Assembly (NCBI RefSeq): GCF_001224225.1
Contig: NZ_CUEE01000005.1
Coordinates: 62,001 to 126,000, forward strand
DNA: 64,000 nt
Direction of reading: 5' to 3'
From: Staphylococcus borealis
Lineage (GTDB): Bacteria > Bacillota > Bacilli > Staphylococcales > Staphylococcaceae
In this document: one piece after another, positions 1-9,280 of the stretch
How positions within the stretch are numbered: the first letter of the stretch is position 1
How the letters are laid out: the number at the start of each line of letters is the position of its first letter
Made by a program: the position numbers and the translations under genes
Notes under the pieces: generated by a model
Database searches by the model: none
What the model saw: the letters and a program-made list of their open reading frames with translations, nothing else
What the model was told of the DNA's origin: nothing

Positions 1-1074
1 ATCTTCTGAAATACATGCTGAAATTGAGTTCAAGCTTGATGAAATCGTTGATTGTGCAGCTGCAAATATAGCAGCAATCAATAACCCACCTACAAATGGT
101 GGCATTTCAGTTAGAATAAAGTACGGCACGATTGATGATGTATTGAATCCTTTAGGTAAGACTTGTTCATGTTGATAGAATGAATACATCATTGTTCCCA
201 TACCATAGAAGATAGGTGCAGAGATTAACGCTAATACACCATTGGTCCATAATGATTTCTTCGTTTCGTCCATTGAATCTGATGCTTGATAACGTTGAAC
301 AACATCTTGACTCGCAGTATATTGGTGTAAGTTGTTAAAGATATTTCCAAGGAAAATGATTGGAATCGCAGCCGCTGCTGAATTCAATTTCCAGTTATCT
401 GCACTAATAATTTTCTTGTTGGCGATTGCGTCACTGACAATGGTGCCGAAACCACCTTTGATTTCAAAAGCACCGATGATAATAATCAATAATGCCCCGC
501 CAAGTAAGATAACGCCTTGAATAAAGTCACTCCATACAACGCCCTCGAATCCACCTAAAAACGTATAAAGAATACATAAAATCCCTACTAAACTAGCTAC
601 GATATATGGATTCATATCAGATACTGCTGTAATGGCTAGTGTCGGTAAATAAATTACGATAGCGATGCGTCCCAAATGAAAGATAACAAATAATAATGAT
701 CCAATGACACGAATACTTGGACCAAATCGTGCTTCTAAATATTCGTACGCTGATGTTACACGTAACTTTTTAAAGAATGGTACATAAAAAGCAATTAAAA
801 TTGGAATAATTGCGACAATCGCAATATTACCAGCTATGTATGCCCAATCCGTTAAAAATGCTTTTTCTGGTGTAGACATAAAGGTAATGGCACTTAATGT
901 TGTCGCATAAATCGAGAAACCAATGGCCCATGAAGGTAAGCGACCACTTGCCGTGAAGAAACTATCCGTATCTTTACCAGCTCTTTTAGTAAAGTACGCT
1001 CCAATTAATAACATAATGACTAGATAACCAATAACAGCTACCCAATTCCATGCCCCAAAACCTACTTGATGCAT
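1..1074 (-). CDS. nanT: Sodium:solute symporter (SSS family), probable sialic acid transporter NanT, 3' end outside window
   Basis: The minus strand is open from an ATG at 1074 (preceded by an AAGGGG-like ribosome site) to the window edge: 358 codons with no stop. The translation starts MHQVGFGAWNWVAVIGYL and is a multi-spanning membrane protein with SSS-family features, such as the early GRLPSWAIGFSIYATTLSAI and the later FGPSIRVIGSLLF stretches. SSS proteins couple solute uptake to sodium. The specificity for N-acetylneuraminate is inferred from position: the gene lies 51 bases downstream of nanA on the same strand, the arrangement known for the staphylococcal nan operon. About 140 residues of the C-terminus are probably missing. 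Confidence 0.9.
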   Translation of the reverse strand, partial: MHQVGFGAWNWVAVIGYLVIMLLIGAYFTKRAGKDTDSFFTASGRLPSWAIGFSIYATTLSAITFMSTPEKAFLTDWAYIAGNIAIVAIIPILIAFYVPFFKKLRVTSAYEYLEARFGPSIRVIGSLLFVIFHLGRIAIVIYLPTLAITAVSDMNPYIVASLVGILCILYTFLGGFEGVVWSDFIQGVILLGGALLIIIIGAFEIKGGFGTIVSDAIANKKIISADNWKLNSAAAAIPIIFLGNIFNNLHQYTASQDVVQRYQASDSMDETKKSLWTNGVLALISAPIFYGMGTMMYSFYQHEQVLPKGFNTSSIVPYFILTEMPPFVGGLLIAAIFAAAQSTISSSLNSISACISED

Positions 1075-1125
1075 AATCAACACCCCTTGTGCTTCATATT
1101 CTGTTGTTAAATCGTCTCAGTTTGC

Positions 1126-2007
1126 TTATAAATCATATTGCTTAATTAAAGTGTCTAATGCGTCACGATGTGTTTCATCAAATGGTTTGAATGGACGTTT
1201 AGGTAAGCCGCCATCGATACCACGAGACTTTAATATTTCTTTTAATGTTGGATAAATGCCCATACCTAATACTGTTTCAATGATGTCATTTGAATCGTGT
1301 TGTATTTGATAGGCTTCAGCAATTTTACCTTCACGTGCTAAATCAAAAATTTGTCGTGCACGGCGACCATTCACATTGTATGTAGAACCAATCGCCCCAT
1401 CGACACCTGAGATTGTGGCTTGAACTAACATTTCATCAAATCCTGATAATATGAGCTTATTAGGGAATGCTTTACGAATTCGTTCTAATAAGAAGAAATT
1501 GGGTGCAGTGTATTTCACGCCAACAACTTTCTCATGGTTAAATAGCTCGCCAAATTGTTCAATACTAATATTGACACCTGTTAAATCAGGGATTGCATAA
1601 ATAATCATATTGTTTTGCGTTGCTTCGATAATATCGAAATAGTATTGCTTAATTTCTTCAAATGAGAATGGATAATAGAATGGTGTAACTGCTGATAATG
1701 CATCATAACCTAATTCAGTTGCATATTTCCCTAGTTCAATCGCTTCATTTAGATCTAATGAGCCAATTTGCGCGATTAAGTTCACATCGTCTCCAACAGT
1801 TTCTTTCACAACTCTAAAGATTTGTTTCTTTTGTTCTTTACTAATTAAGAAATTTTCTCCAGAACTACCATTCACATATAAGCCATCAAGTTTTTCAGTT
1901 TCAATCGCATTTTTGGCGATTTGTTTGAGCCCTTCTTCTTTGACTTGACCATGTTCATCAAATGGTACAAGTAATGCGGCATATAAACCTTTTAATTTAT
2001 CTTCCAT
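1126..2007 (-). CDS. nanA: N-acetylneuraminate lyase
   Basis: Aldolase that splits N-acetylneuraminate into N-acetylmannosamine and pyruvate in the cytoplasm. The 293-residue protein has the class I aldolase (DHDPS/NAL) signature: GSSGE near residue 47, Tyr137 in [10 protein letters not shown] and the Schiff-base Lys165 in GVKYTAPN, at the same numbers as in the E. coli enzyme. The ATG at 2007 is preferred to the in-frame TTG at 2022, because that TTG lies inside the GGAGG ribosome site. It is the first gene of nanA-nanT. The upstream region shared with nanK holds a cre site and a probable NanR operator. Confidence 0.96.
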   Translation of the reverse strand: MEDKLKGLYAALLVPFDEHGQVKEEGLKQIAKNAIETEKLDGLYVNGSSGENFLISKEQKKQIFRVVKETVGDDVNLIAQIGSLDLNEAIELGKYATELGYDALSAVTPFYYPFSFEEIKQYYFDIIEATQNNMIIYAIPDLTGVNISIEQFGELFNHEKVVGVKYTAPNFFLLERIRKAFPNKLILSGFDEMLVQATISGVDGAIGSTYNVNGRRARQIFDLAREGKIAEAYQIQHDSNDIIETVLGMGIYPTLKEILKSRGIDGGLPKRPFKPFDETHRDALDTLIKQYDL

Positions 2008-2100
2008 GTCACGTTCCTCCAAACCAATTTTTATTCAAATTCATTTTTATAAACTTTGAGATAAATTCAATTACAATAAATTTCTATTTACACTTCGAAT

Positions 2101-2114
2101 TGTAAACGCTATCA
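2101..2114. promoter_or_regulatory. cre site (CcpA operator) between nanA and nanK
   Basis: TGTAAACGCTATCA fits the consensus TGWAANCGNTNWCA at every position. It lies in the divergent nanA/nanK promoter region, so carbon catabolite repression of sialic acid use is expected. The match is seen; binding is inferred. Confidence 0.8.
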
Positions 2115-2166
2115 TTTTCTTAAACAACTACTTTTGAAAAGATTTAACAAAATATTCTAAAATTAG

Positions 2167-2181
2167 TGAAAATATTTTTCA
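2167..2181. promoter_or_regulatory. Probable NanR operator, copy 1
   Basis: The palindrome TGAAAATATTTTTCA lies 68 bases before the nanK start. The identical 15-mer recurs at 4037-4051 between nanR and nanE. Two identical copies at the only two divergent promoter regions of the nan cluster point to the RpiR-family regulator NanR as the binder. Confidence 0.75.
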
Positions 2182-2249
2182 AAAGGAGGGATGACGCTTA
2201 CTTCGATTTGAAGTGTCGTTATAATAAAGACGAATAAGGAGGTACCTCA

Positions 2250-3116
2250 ATGTATAAAATAGCTGTAGATATAGGTGGAACAAATATTAAAGTAGCAGTC
2301 ATTAATGATGATTTAGAAATGATTGATTATCAAAAGATTAAAACGCCAGATAATATAAATGTACGTATAGTAGATAAAGTGTATGAATTGGTAGAAGGGT
2401 TTATGAGCCAATATCAACTTAACAATCCATTTATTGGTATTTCAAGTGCCGGCGTCGTTGATTCGGATTTAGGTCAGATTATTTATACCGGTCCGACCAT
2501 TCCAAATTACGACGGTACGCAATTCTTCGAGGTCTTTAAAGATTTATCGTCTGATATCGCTGTCTATAATGATGTGGATGCTGCATTATTAGGGGAACTC
2601 AAACTCCACCATTATGAAGAGGATAATATTTTTTGTTTAACTTTAGGCACTGGTATCGGGGGTGCATTTTATAATTCAACGCTTGGTATATATCAAGGGT
2701 CACGTCATCGCGCAAATGAAATTGGTTATTTACTGTATCGACAAGAAGATGGTAAAACATTCGAGCAACGTGCCTCAACTTCTGCACTTAAAGCCCTAAT
2801 GACGGTAAATCAGTTTGAACACGGCACCGACGTACCTAAGTTATTTGATTTAGCTGAAAAGAATCATCAAGATGCCATTCACATTCTTGATCAATGGAGT
2901 CATTATGTTGCTGAAGGTATCGCACAAATTCAAATTATGTATGATCCAAGCCTTATTCTGATAGGTGGCGGTATTTCATCTCAAGGTAACACATTACTTA
3001 AATACATCGAACCTAAAATCCATCACTATCTACCTTCTGATTACGGCATTGCTAAGATACAAACCACTCAAACAGAAAACCATGCCGCATTATTTGGTGC
3101 AATCACTCAACTATAA
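2250..3116 (+). CDS. nanK: N-acetylmannosamine kinase (ROK family)
   Basis: Phosphorylates N-acetylmannosamine with ATP to the 6-phosphate, the second step of sialic acid catabolism. The 288-residue protein starts with the ATP-binding motif DIGGTNIKVAV, has the catalytic Asp in YNDVDAALLGE (about residue 108) and the glycine-rich LTLGTGIGGAF, and IGGGISSQG near the C-terminus. The zinc-binding CxCGxxGCxE motif of many ROK kinases is absent: the region reads GKTFEQRAS. The start follows AAGGAGG at the right spacing. The gene diverges from nanA and shares its regulatory region. Confidence 0.94.
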   Translation: MYKIAVDIGGTNIKVAVINDDLEMIDYQKIKTPDNINVRIVDKVYELVEGFMSQYQLNNPFIGISSAGVVDSDLGQIIYTGPTIPNYDGTQFFEVFKDLSSDIAVYNDVDAALLGELKLHHYEEDNIFCLTLGTGIGGAFYNSTLGIYQGSRHRANEIGYLLYRQEDGKTFEQRASTSALKALMTVNQFEHGTDVPKLFDLAEKNHQDAIHILDQWSHYVAEGIAQIQIMYDPSLILIGGGISSQGNTLLKYIEPKIHHYLPSDYGIAKIQTTQTENHAALFGAITQL

Positions 3117-3129
3117 GGCTATAGCGTTA

Positions 3130-3184
3130 GGGGAGCGGGACAGAATTCGATGCATTCACATTGAATTCGTCGTCCCACGCCCCC
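3130..3184. repeat. Staphylococcal intergenic hairpin repeat, copy 1 (probable bidirectional terminator)
   Basis: GGGAGCGGGACAGAATTC is followed by GAATTCGTCGTCCCAC and a C-run, forming an imperfect hairpin between the convergent nanK and nanR genes. Related copies are at 25753, 49839, 49900 and 60832. A T-run follows on the plus strand. Confidence 0.7.
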
Positions 3185-3188
3185 TTTT

Positions 3189-3995
3189 TCATTCTTTCTC
3201 ATCACCTAAAATGACATGACGCGTTTGTTGATACACGTGATGCATATGTGTGTCATTAAGTAGTATATAGCTGACTAAATCTAATAAAAAATGTGTCGCG
3301 ATTTGTGAATTAATAAATTTCGAATCATTGTTGCTGGATTGTGCAGTCGTAATTAATACTAAATCTGCATTCTTAGTGAGCGTACTTCCTTCAAAGTTGG
3401 TTATCACAACCACATAGGCACCTTGTTTTTGTGCAATCTTCGCAGCTTCAATTAACTCTAACGTTTCACCACTATTTGAAATAGCGACAAACATATCTCT
3501 CGATGACAATAGCGATGCAGAAATCTTCATTTGATGTGCATCTGTCGACACAGATCCTTTAATACCCATGCGCATCGTTCGATAATAAAATTCACTTGCC
3601 GTTAATCCTGAACTTCCTAATCCCGCGAAATTGACTTGGCGACATGTCTTCAAATTATGTGCTAAACGCTTAATCTTTTCCTCGGAAATAAATTCACCCG
3701 TTTGTTGAATAATATTTTGATGATAACGATGAATCAGTTGAACAAGTGGCGCATTTTCAACTACTTTTTCTGATTTTTCATGTTGCAAATTAAATTTCAT
3801 ATCTTGAAAGTTGGCATAGTTCAATTTCCCACTAAATCTTGTGATTGTAGCTGGTGATGTCCCTATGGCATAGGCTAAAGAATTAATCGTTGAGAAATTT
3901 TCATCAAGTTCATGTGTTTGTATGTAGTCGATGATTTTTTTATCCATTTTCGTTAACAAATGACGGCTTCGTTGAATACGATTTTCAAATTTCAT
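3189..3995 (-). CDS. nanR: RpiR-family transcriptional regulator of sialic acid genes
   Basis: The 268-residue protein has an N-terminal RpiR helix-turn-helix (about residues 1-75, with INSLAYAIGTSPATITRFSG as the recognition region) and a C-terminal SIS sugar-phosphate-binding domain (NFAGLGSSGLTASEF, then VAISNSGETLELIEAAKIA). In staphylococci NanR represses the nan genes and is released by a sialic acid catabolite, reported as ManNAc-6-phosphate. Its position between nanK and nanE, with the same palindrome in both flanking promoter regions, supports this role. The ATG at 3995 follows an AGGTGAT ribosome site. Confidence 0.92.
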   Translation of the reverse strand: MKFENRIQRSRHLLTKMDKKIIDYIQTHELDENFSTINSLAYAIGTSPATITRFSGKLNYANFQDMKFNLQHEKSEKVVENAPLVQLIHRYHQNIIQQTGEFISEEKIKRLAHNLKTCRQVNFAGLGSSGLTASEFYYRTMRMGIKGSVSTDAHQMKISASLLSSRDMFVAISNSGETLELIEAAKIAQKQGAYVVVITNFEGSTLTKNADLVLITTAQSSNNDSKFINSQIATHFLLDLVSYILLNDTHMHHVYQQTRHVILGDEKE

Positions 3996-4036
3996 TACAT
4001 CACCTCGTAATTAAGTTAGTTAAACTGTAGTATATT

Positions 4037-4051
4037 TGAAAATATTTTTCA
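4037..4051. promoter_or_regulatory. Probable NanR operator, copy 2
   Basis: TGAAAATATTTTTCA is identical to 2167-2181 and extends here to TTTGAAAATATTTTTCAAA (4035-4053). It lies between the divergent nanR and nanE genes and could serve nanE induction and nanR autoregulation. Confidence 0.75.
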
Positions 4052-4166
4052 AATGTGGTTTATAAATTGATAAATATTTTCTTAATGTTATGATATGAAT
4101 GAATAAACGAATCAATTACAATGCTATTTCTATTTACAATTTTGAAAAGACGGAGCGTGTTTAAAA

Positions 4167-4838
4167 ATGTTACCAAACGGATTAATCGTGTCATGTCAGG
4201 CGTTACCTGACGAACCATTGCACTCATCATTTATTATGTCAAAAATGGCGCTTGCCGCTTATCAAGGTGGTGCAGTTGGAATTCGTGCTAATACGAAAGA
4301 AGATATTTTAGCGATTCGAGAAGAAGTATCACTACCGGTTATCGGAATTGTAAAACGAGATTATGAGGGTTCAAATGTATTTATTACCGCAACTTCTAAA
4401 GAGGTTGACGAATTAATCGAAAGTGGTTGCGAGGTAATCGCTTTAGATGCCACTACCCAATCGCGTCCTAAGGAGTCACTTGAGGCATTAGTTCAATACA
4501 TTCGAGAGAAAGCACCTCATGTTGAAATTATGGCTGATATTTCAACAGTTGAAGAAGCCATTAATGCAGATCATTTAAACTTTGATTACATTGGCACAAC
4601 ATTACGAGGGTATACGTCTTATACAAAGGGACACATTCTCTTTGAGAATGATTTTGAATTCTTGAAAGAAGTATTGCAAAAGGTTAATGCCAAAGTGATT
4701 GCTGAAGGAAATGTCATTACCCCTGAAATGTATAAAAAGGTAAGCGATTTAGGCGTACATTGCACGGTTGTTGGCGGTGCAATTACACGTCCTAAACAAA
4801 TCACTGAACGTTTTATAGAAGCTGTCCAACAGAAATAA
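4167..4838 (+). CDS. nanE: N-acetylmannosamine-6-phosphate 2-epimerase
   Basis: Converts N-acetylmannosamine-6-phosphate to N-acetylglucosamine-6-phosphate, joining sialic acid breakdown to amino sugar metabolism. The 223-residue TIM-barrel protein carries the family motifs [10 protein letters not shown] (catalytic Lys), [30 protein letters not shown] and VIAEGNV, and the phosphate-binding end [10 protein letters not shown]. The length is typical. It is 24 bases upstream of nagB, so the two are probably one operon. The proposed NanR operator lies about 120 bases upstream. Confidence 0.95.
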   Translation: MLPNGLIVSCQALPDEPLHSSFIMSKMALAAYQGGAVGIRANTKEDILAIREEVSLPVIGIVKRDYEGSNVFITATSKEVDELIESGCEVIALDATTQSRPKESLEALVQYIREKAPHVEIMADISTVEEAINADHLNFDYIGTTLRGYTSYTKGHILFENDFEFLKEVLQKVNAKVIAEGNVITPEMYKKVSDLGVHCTVVGGAITRPKQITERFIEAVQQK

Positions 4839-4862
4839 CATCTTAATTTGGAGGCATAAATC

Positions 4863-5591
4863 ATGAAAATAACAAACTTAGTAGACAAAAAACTGGCGAG
4901 TGATTATGTTGCCATTGAACTATTGAAACTGACTAAAGACAAACCTGATGCGATATTGGGCCTTGCTACTGGTGGCACGATGACGGATGTCTATCCCCGC
5001 TTTTCAGAATTGCTATCAGCCAATCACGTTGATTTAGCAAATGTTCAAACGTTCAATTTAGATGAATATGTAGGTTTAGAACCTTCGCATGCTCAAAGTT
5101 ATCATACGTATATGCATCAATTATTATTTGATCATAATGATAGTTGGAATGAAGATCACATTCATATCCCTCAAGGGCATGTTGATCATTTAGAGGAGGA
5201 AGCACGACGTTACGAAGCGCGCTTGAAGCAAATAGGTCAACCAGACATCCAATTATTAGGTATTGGTGAAAATGGCCATATCGGTTTTAATGAGCCAGGC
5301 ACATCTTTTGAAAGTGAAACACGTGTCGTTGATTTAACCGAATCAACGATTAATGCCAACAGTGTGCATTTTGATCATATTGATGATGTACCTAAACAAG
5401 CTGTATCAATGGGATTAAATTCCATCATGCGTGCGAAACGAATCATACTCTTAGCATTTGGTGAACGTAAACGTGATGCGATTCATCAATTATTAAACAG
5501 TGAACCCACTGAGTCATTACCTGCATCGATCCTACATCAACATCCTAATGTAGAAATCATTGTTGATGACACGATTTTCAAACAGTTATAG
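4863..5591 (+). CDS. nagB: Glucosamine-6-phosphate deaminase
   Basis: Turns glucosamine-6-phosphate into fructose-6-phosphate and ammonia. The 242-residue protein, the usual short Gram-positive length, has the phosphate-binding LGLATGGTMTDVY (residues 32-44), the catalytic Asp67 in FNLDEYVGL and GIGENGHIGFNEPGTSF with the ring-opening His. It follows nanE with a GGAGG site before its ATG and is followed by a strong terminator. Together with NagA it completes the route from sialic acid to glycolysis within the cluster. Confidence 0.96.
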   Translation: MKITNLVDKKLASDYVAIELLKLTKDKPDAILGLATGGTMTDVYPRFSELLSANHVDLANVQTFNLDEYVGLEPSHAQSYHTYMHQLLFDHNDSWNEDHIHIPQGHVDHLEEEARRYEARLKQIGQPDIQLLGIGENGHIGFNEPGTSFESETRVVDLTESTINANSVHFDHIDDVPKQAVSMGLNSIMRAKRIILLAFGERKRDAIHQLLNSEPTESLPASILHQHPNVEIIVDDTIFKQL

Positions 5592-5611
5592 TATCTTATC
5601 CTAAATAATAC

Positions 5612-5651
5612 AAAAAAAGAAAGTGGAGATTACAATCCACTTTCTTTTTTT
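5612..5651. terminator. Bidirectional terminator after nagB
   Basis: The stem AAAGAAAGTGGA / TCCACTTTCTTT has a short loop and is flanked by A and T runs, so it can end both nagB (plus) and the small membrane protein gene (minus). Confidence 0.85.
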
Positions 5652-5898
5652 ATGAATGTTTAAATAATTTTAAAATTAAATACATAATAATGCTGATAAT
5701 CGCAATAATTGAGAAAGTAATTAAGAATATTAACTCTGTTTGATGGAATTCAAACGCTAAAGTAAAATGATTAAAACTTTTGAATGTGCTATATACAATA
5801 AAATTAAGTACGATTACTGCAAGTAATGCAATAATTGATAGCCATGTTAACCAACTAAAGAAATGTTTAGCATTTGGGAATCTAAAATCATTATTCAT
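5650..5898 (-). CDS. Small membrane protein, function unknown
   Basis: An 82-residue protein starting MNNDFRFPNAKHFF, with two hydrophobic segments (about residues 16-37 and 54-77). The ATG at 5898 follows AAGAGGTG at good spacing; the longer frame to 6012 lacks a ribosome site and has an uncharged-poor, unlikely leader. No family recognised. It lies alone between nagB and nagA and reads into the shared terminator. Confidence 0.65.
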   Translation of the reverse strand: MNNDFRFPNAKHFFSWLTWLSIIALLAVIVLNFIVYSTFKSFNHFTLAFEFHQTELIFLITFSIIAIISIIMYLILKLFKHS

Positions 5899-6015
5899 GG
5901 TTAGGACACCTCTTTTCCGTCGCTTGTGTTTCGTATCAAAACATTTACTACATATATACACTTGTATGCATATTTTTAAACGCGGAAAAGAGATAATCCC
6001 AATTGAATACATTTT

Positions 6016-7173
6016 TTAATATTGATGTACAACGCCCGATTTGATTGTTTTGTCAATACGAATCGTATCATCTACCACTACGATATCCGCATCTTTGCCG
6101 ATTGCTAAGCTACCTTTATGCGCATCGATGTTCAATGCAATCGCTTGATTCAAGCTTGTCACACGCCATAAATTTTCTAATGAATCGTGTGTATAATGAA
6201 TTAAATTATGCAAACCATCATTCATTTTAAGAATACTACCTGCTAAGGCACCACTTGCTAGGCGGGCTTCTTTACCTTTAACGATAACGTTCTGTCCACC
6301 CAAATCATATTCCCCATCTTCCATGCCTTTCGCACGCATAGCATCAGTAATGAGATACATATGTTCATTTCCTTTTTGCTTATATGCAATATGCACAGCA
6401 GCCGGATGTGAATGAATACCATCCACAATAATTTCAGTATTTAATTGATCATTCGTCCACGCTGCACCAAAGACACCAGGATTGCGATGTTCGAATGGTG
6501 TAGCTGCATTATATAGATGTGTGACGTGCTTAGCACCATGTTCCACCGCTTCATTCGCTTCATCAAAAGTGGCTACCGTATGCCCCATTGAGAAGATAAT
6601 ATCATCATGTAATTGATTAAGCGTATCATGGGCACCTTCAACTTCTGGTGCAAATGTAATAATTTTGATTTGATGATTAGCCACATCTTGGAAATGTTGA
6701 ATTTTCGACGCTGATGGACGTTGCACATATTTAGGATTTTGTGCACCAACTTTATGTTCTGAAATAAATGGTCCTTCTAAATGAATGCCGCCTACTTCCG
6801 CTGCTTCTCCTTGTTGTTGATCTGCTTGATATGCCACGATATTTTTCAATGCTTTTTCAATGTTGGCATCCGATTGTGTCATCGTTGTTGCTAAGAATGT
6901 AGTTGTGCCCTCTGATAACAATTGTTCTGCCAAATGTTTCAAACCATCGTAAGACGCATCCATGGCATCCTCACCATAGCCGCCATGAATATGAATATCA
7001 ATGAACCCAGGCAATACATTTTGACCTTTCACATCTATTTGTTCTAATTCGCCAGTATACGTTCCTTGCTGAATATCACTGATTTTGCCATCTTCTACGA
7101 CAAGATATCCATTTTCAATAACTTGTTGTTCTGTGTAAATTTTACCGTTCGTAATGACATAGTTTGTCGACAT
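6016..7173 (-). CDS. nagA: N-acetylglucosamine-6-phosphate deacetylase
   Basis: Removes the acetyl group from N-acetylglucosamine-6-phosphate, feeding NagB and cell wall precursor synthesis. The 385-residue amidohydrolase-fold protein has the metal motif PGFIDIHIHGG (about residue 55), GIHLEGPFI (metal Glu), MGHTVAT, THLYNAATPFEHRNPG, DGIHSHP and the catalytic Asp in LITDAMRAKG. Length is normal. It faces the small membrane protein gene and diverges from the BCCT transporter gene; it is not in the nagB transcript. Confidence 0.95.
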   Translation of the reverse strand: MSTNYVITNGKIYTEQQVIENGYLVVEDGKISDIQQGTYTGELEQIDVKGQNVLPGFIDIHIHGGYGEDAMDASYDGLKHLAEQLLSEGTTTFLATTMTQSDANIEKALKNIVAYQADQQQGEAAEVGGIHLEGPFISEHKVGAQNPKYVQRPSASKIQHFQDVANHQIKIITFAPEVEGAHDTLNQLHDDIIFSMGHTVATFDEANEAVEHGAKHVTHLYNAATPFEHRNPGVFGAAWTNDQLNTEIIVDGIHSHPAAVHIAYKQKGNEHMYLITDAMRAKGMEDGEYDLGGQNVIVKGKEARLASGALAGSILKMNDGLHNLIHYTHDSLENLWRVTSLNQAIALNIDAHKGSLAIGKDADIVVVDDTIRIDKTIKSGVVHQY

Positions 7174-7391
7174 GATATACCTTCTTTTCTATTGAATTCT
7201 TCAAATTTTCATCTCAATTATAGCATTTCATTAGATAGTATTTAGCCAAATTTCTCTTTTGGAAAAAGTTTTCAAAATAGCGCAGTATGACTTATGAATC
7301 GTTATATTTCATAAAATTTGAATTTTGAAAATATTTACTATTATCGGTATACTCAAAATAAATAAATTATAAAGGATGACTTAATTGAACA

Positions 7392-9005
7392 ATGAATGAC
7401 AAGCGACAGAAAAACAATTATTTAGTATACACGGTATCCGTAGCCATCATTATACTTATAACTGCAATGGCTGGCTTCTTTCCTAAAGCTTTTGGAAATC
7501 ATGCACAGCATATTTATGACTTTATTTCTAATTCATTTGGTTGGTTATTTTTACTTATCATATTCATTTTAGACATCTTTTTAATCTCTTTAGCAATTTC
7601 TCGTTATGGTCGCTTCAAATTAGGGCGTGATGATGAAGAACCAGAATTTTCATTCTTATCATGGTTAGGTATGTTATTTTCGGCTGGACTTGGTGTTGGT
7701 ATCGTATTCTGGGGTGTTGCTGAACCACTCACACATTATCTCCATTCACCTTTTCCAAAAGACGTGCCGAATGCATCGGCAGAATCTGCTCGTGTAGCTA
7801 TGGGTTACACTTTCTTCCATTGGGGCATTTCACAATGGTCTATATTCGCCATGGCGGGACTGATCGTGGCGTATTTTCAATTTCGTAAAAAGCGAGACGG
7901 GTTAATTTCTACAGCAATGGAACCTGTCTTCGGACAAGCTTATAAACGTCCATTTCGAAATATCATTGATATCTTAGCAATTATAGCTACAGTCATGGGT
8001 ATCGCCACTTCTATCGGTCTTGGAATTATGCAAATTAGTGGTGGTCTTAACCATGTCTTTCATGTACCCAACAATAACGTTACAAAAATAGCTATCACAG
8101 TACTCATGGTGTGTATATTCTTAGGTTCTGCGGTAACTGGATTAAATCGTGGCGTGAAATGGCTAAGCAACATCAATATTATTTTAGGTGCAATCTTATT
8201 ATTATTTATGCTGATTGTTGGGGATTTAAAATTCATCTTTGAATCCTACACGTTAGCCATTGGCGATTATATCAGACATTTTGTTGAATATAGTTTGCGT
8301 ATCAATCCCTATTCTGGTAATAATGCATGGATTCAACAATGGACTGTCTTTTACTGGGCATGGGTTATCTCATGGTCACCATTTATCGGTGGTTTCGTTG
8401 CGCGTGTATCTCGTGGACGCACCATTCGTGAGTTTATTATGTGTGTCTTAATCGTACCGCCACTCATTTCATTTGTATGGATTGCTGGCTTTGGTGGTAT
8501 GGCAGTGAAAGTTGCAATGGGTGGCGATAATATTGCGCAATTAGTTGATAAAGATTACACCGTTGCATTATTTGAATTATTATCTAAATTCCCATTGGCT
8601 GATATAACGAGCATTCTTGCCGTCGTCTTAATATTCTTACTCATAGTGACAAGTGCCGACTCAACGACACATATTGTTGCTGGCATGGCAACGGGAGGTA
8701 GTGAGAATCCTAAGGTTAAGCACAAAGTGGTTTGGGGATTACTCATTGGTGCAATCTCGGTAGCAATGACGATTGCAGGTGGGTTAACAAGCTTACAAAC
8801 TGCCTCTGTTGTAACAGGATTACCGTTCTCTATCATTCTATTATTAATGACGCTCTCAATTATGCGCGCACTCCGTAGAGAACATACGAAGCACTTCCAA
8901 ATGTCTTATATCAATGATGACAAAGACTATTCTATCCCATTGGAACAACGTGAACAGCTTAGTGAGTCTAATGAAAAGGCGGATCATAATGAGAAACAAT
9001 CATAA
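7392..9005 (+). CDS. BCCT-family betaine/carnitine/choline transporter
   Basis: The 537-residue protein has about twelve membrane segments and BCCT hallmarks: GMLFSAGLGVGIVFWGVAEP (about residues 95-115) and the tryptophan-rich WTVFYWAWVISWSPFIGGF followed by RGRTIREF. It probably imports a compatible solute such as choline or glycine betaine by sodium or proton coupling; the substrate cannot be told from sequence. The C-terminus is hydrophilic. AAAGGATG lies about 15 bases before the ATG, rather far, so translation may start weakly. Confidence 0.92.
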   Translation: MNDKRQKNNYLVYTVSVAIIILITAMAGFFPKAFGNHAQHIYDFISNSFGWLFLLIIFILDIFLISLAISRYGRFKLGRDDEEPEFSFLSWLGMLFSAGLGVGIVFWGVAEPLTHYLHSPFPKDVPNASAESARVAMGYTFFHWGISQWSIFAMAGLIVAYFQFRKKRDGLISTAMEPVFGQAYKRPFRNIIDILAIIATVMGIATSIGLGIMQISGGLNHVFHVPNNNVTKIAITVLMVCIFLGSAVTGLNRGVKWLSNINIILGAILLLFMLIVGDLKFIFESYTLAIGDYIRHFVEYSLRINPYSGNNAWIQQWTVFYWAWVISWSPFIGGFVARVSRGRTIREFIMCVLIVPPLISFVWIAGFGGMAVKVAMGGDNIAQLVDKDYTVALFELLSKFPLADITSILAVVLIFLLIVTSADSTTHIVAGMATGGSENPKVKHKVVWGLLIGAISVAMTIAGGLTSLQTASVVTGLPFSIILLLMTLSIMRALRREHTKHFQMSYINDDKDYSIPLEQREQLSESNEKADHNEKQS

Positions 9006-9189
9006 TCATATGGACCAGTACTATCATTTATTACCACTCATTGGGCTAATCATAAGTATATTTTTGTTTATATTGTTTTTTGTCATTTATCGTGTAAGTG
9101 ATAATTGGATCGTCGTTAGTTTATATTGTTTATTACCATTATTTGTTAATAGTTCTATCACTTTAGTCTATAACTATTTCAATAAATAA
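8989..9189 (+). CDS. Small membrane protein overlapping the BCCT gene end
   Basis: A 66-residue frame starting MRNNHNHMDQYYHLLPL, with two hydrophobic segments (about 16-35 and 40-58). The ATG at 8989 has AAAGGCGG upstream and lies 17 bases inside the BCCT gene, suggesting translational coupling. No family recognised. It may be a small accessory protein of the transporter, but this rests on position only. Confidence 0.55.
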   Translation: MRNNHNHMDQYYHLLPLIGLIISIFLFILFFVIYRVSDNWIVVSLYCLLPLFVNSSITLVYNYFNK

Positions 9190-9280
9190 ACTGTATCTTC
9201 TTTCTTGTCATATGTGTAATTTTAAAATATTGTAGTAATATGCACTTTCAATTATAAAGGGGAAACAAGGGGGATTTAAC

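Noticed and set aside
7319-7340. Third NanR operator upstream of the BCCT gene
   Set aside because: Only a half-match (TTTTGAAAATATTT) is present, with no right arm.
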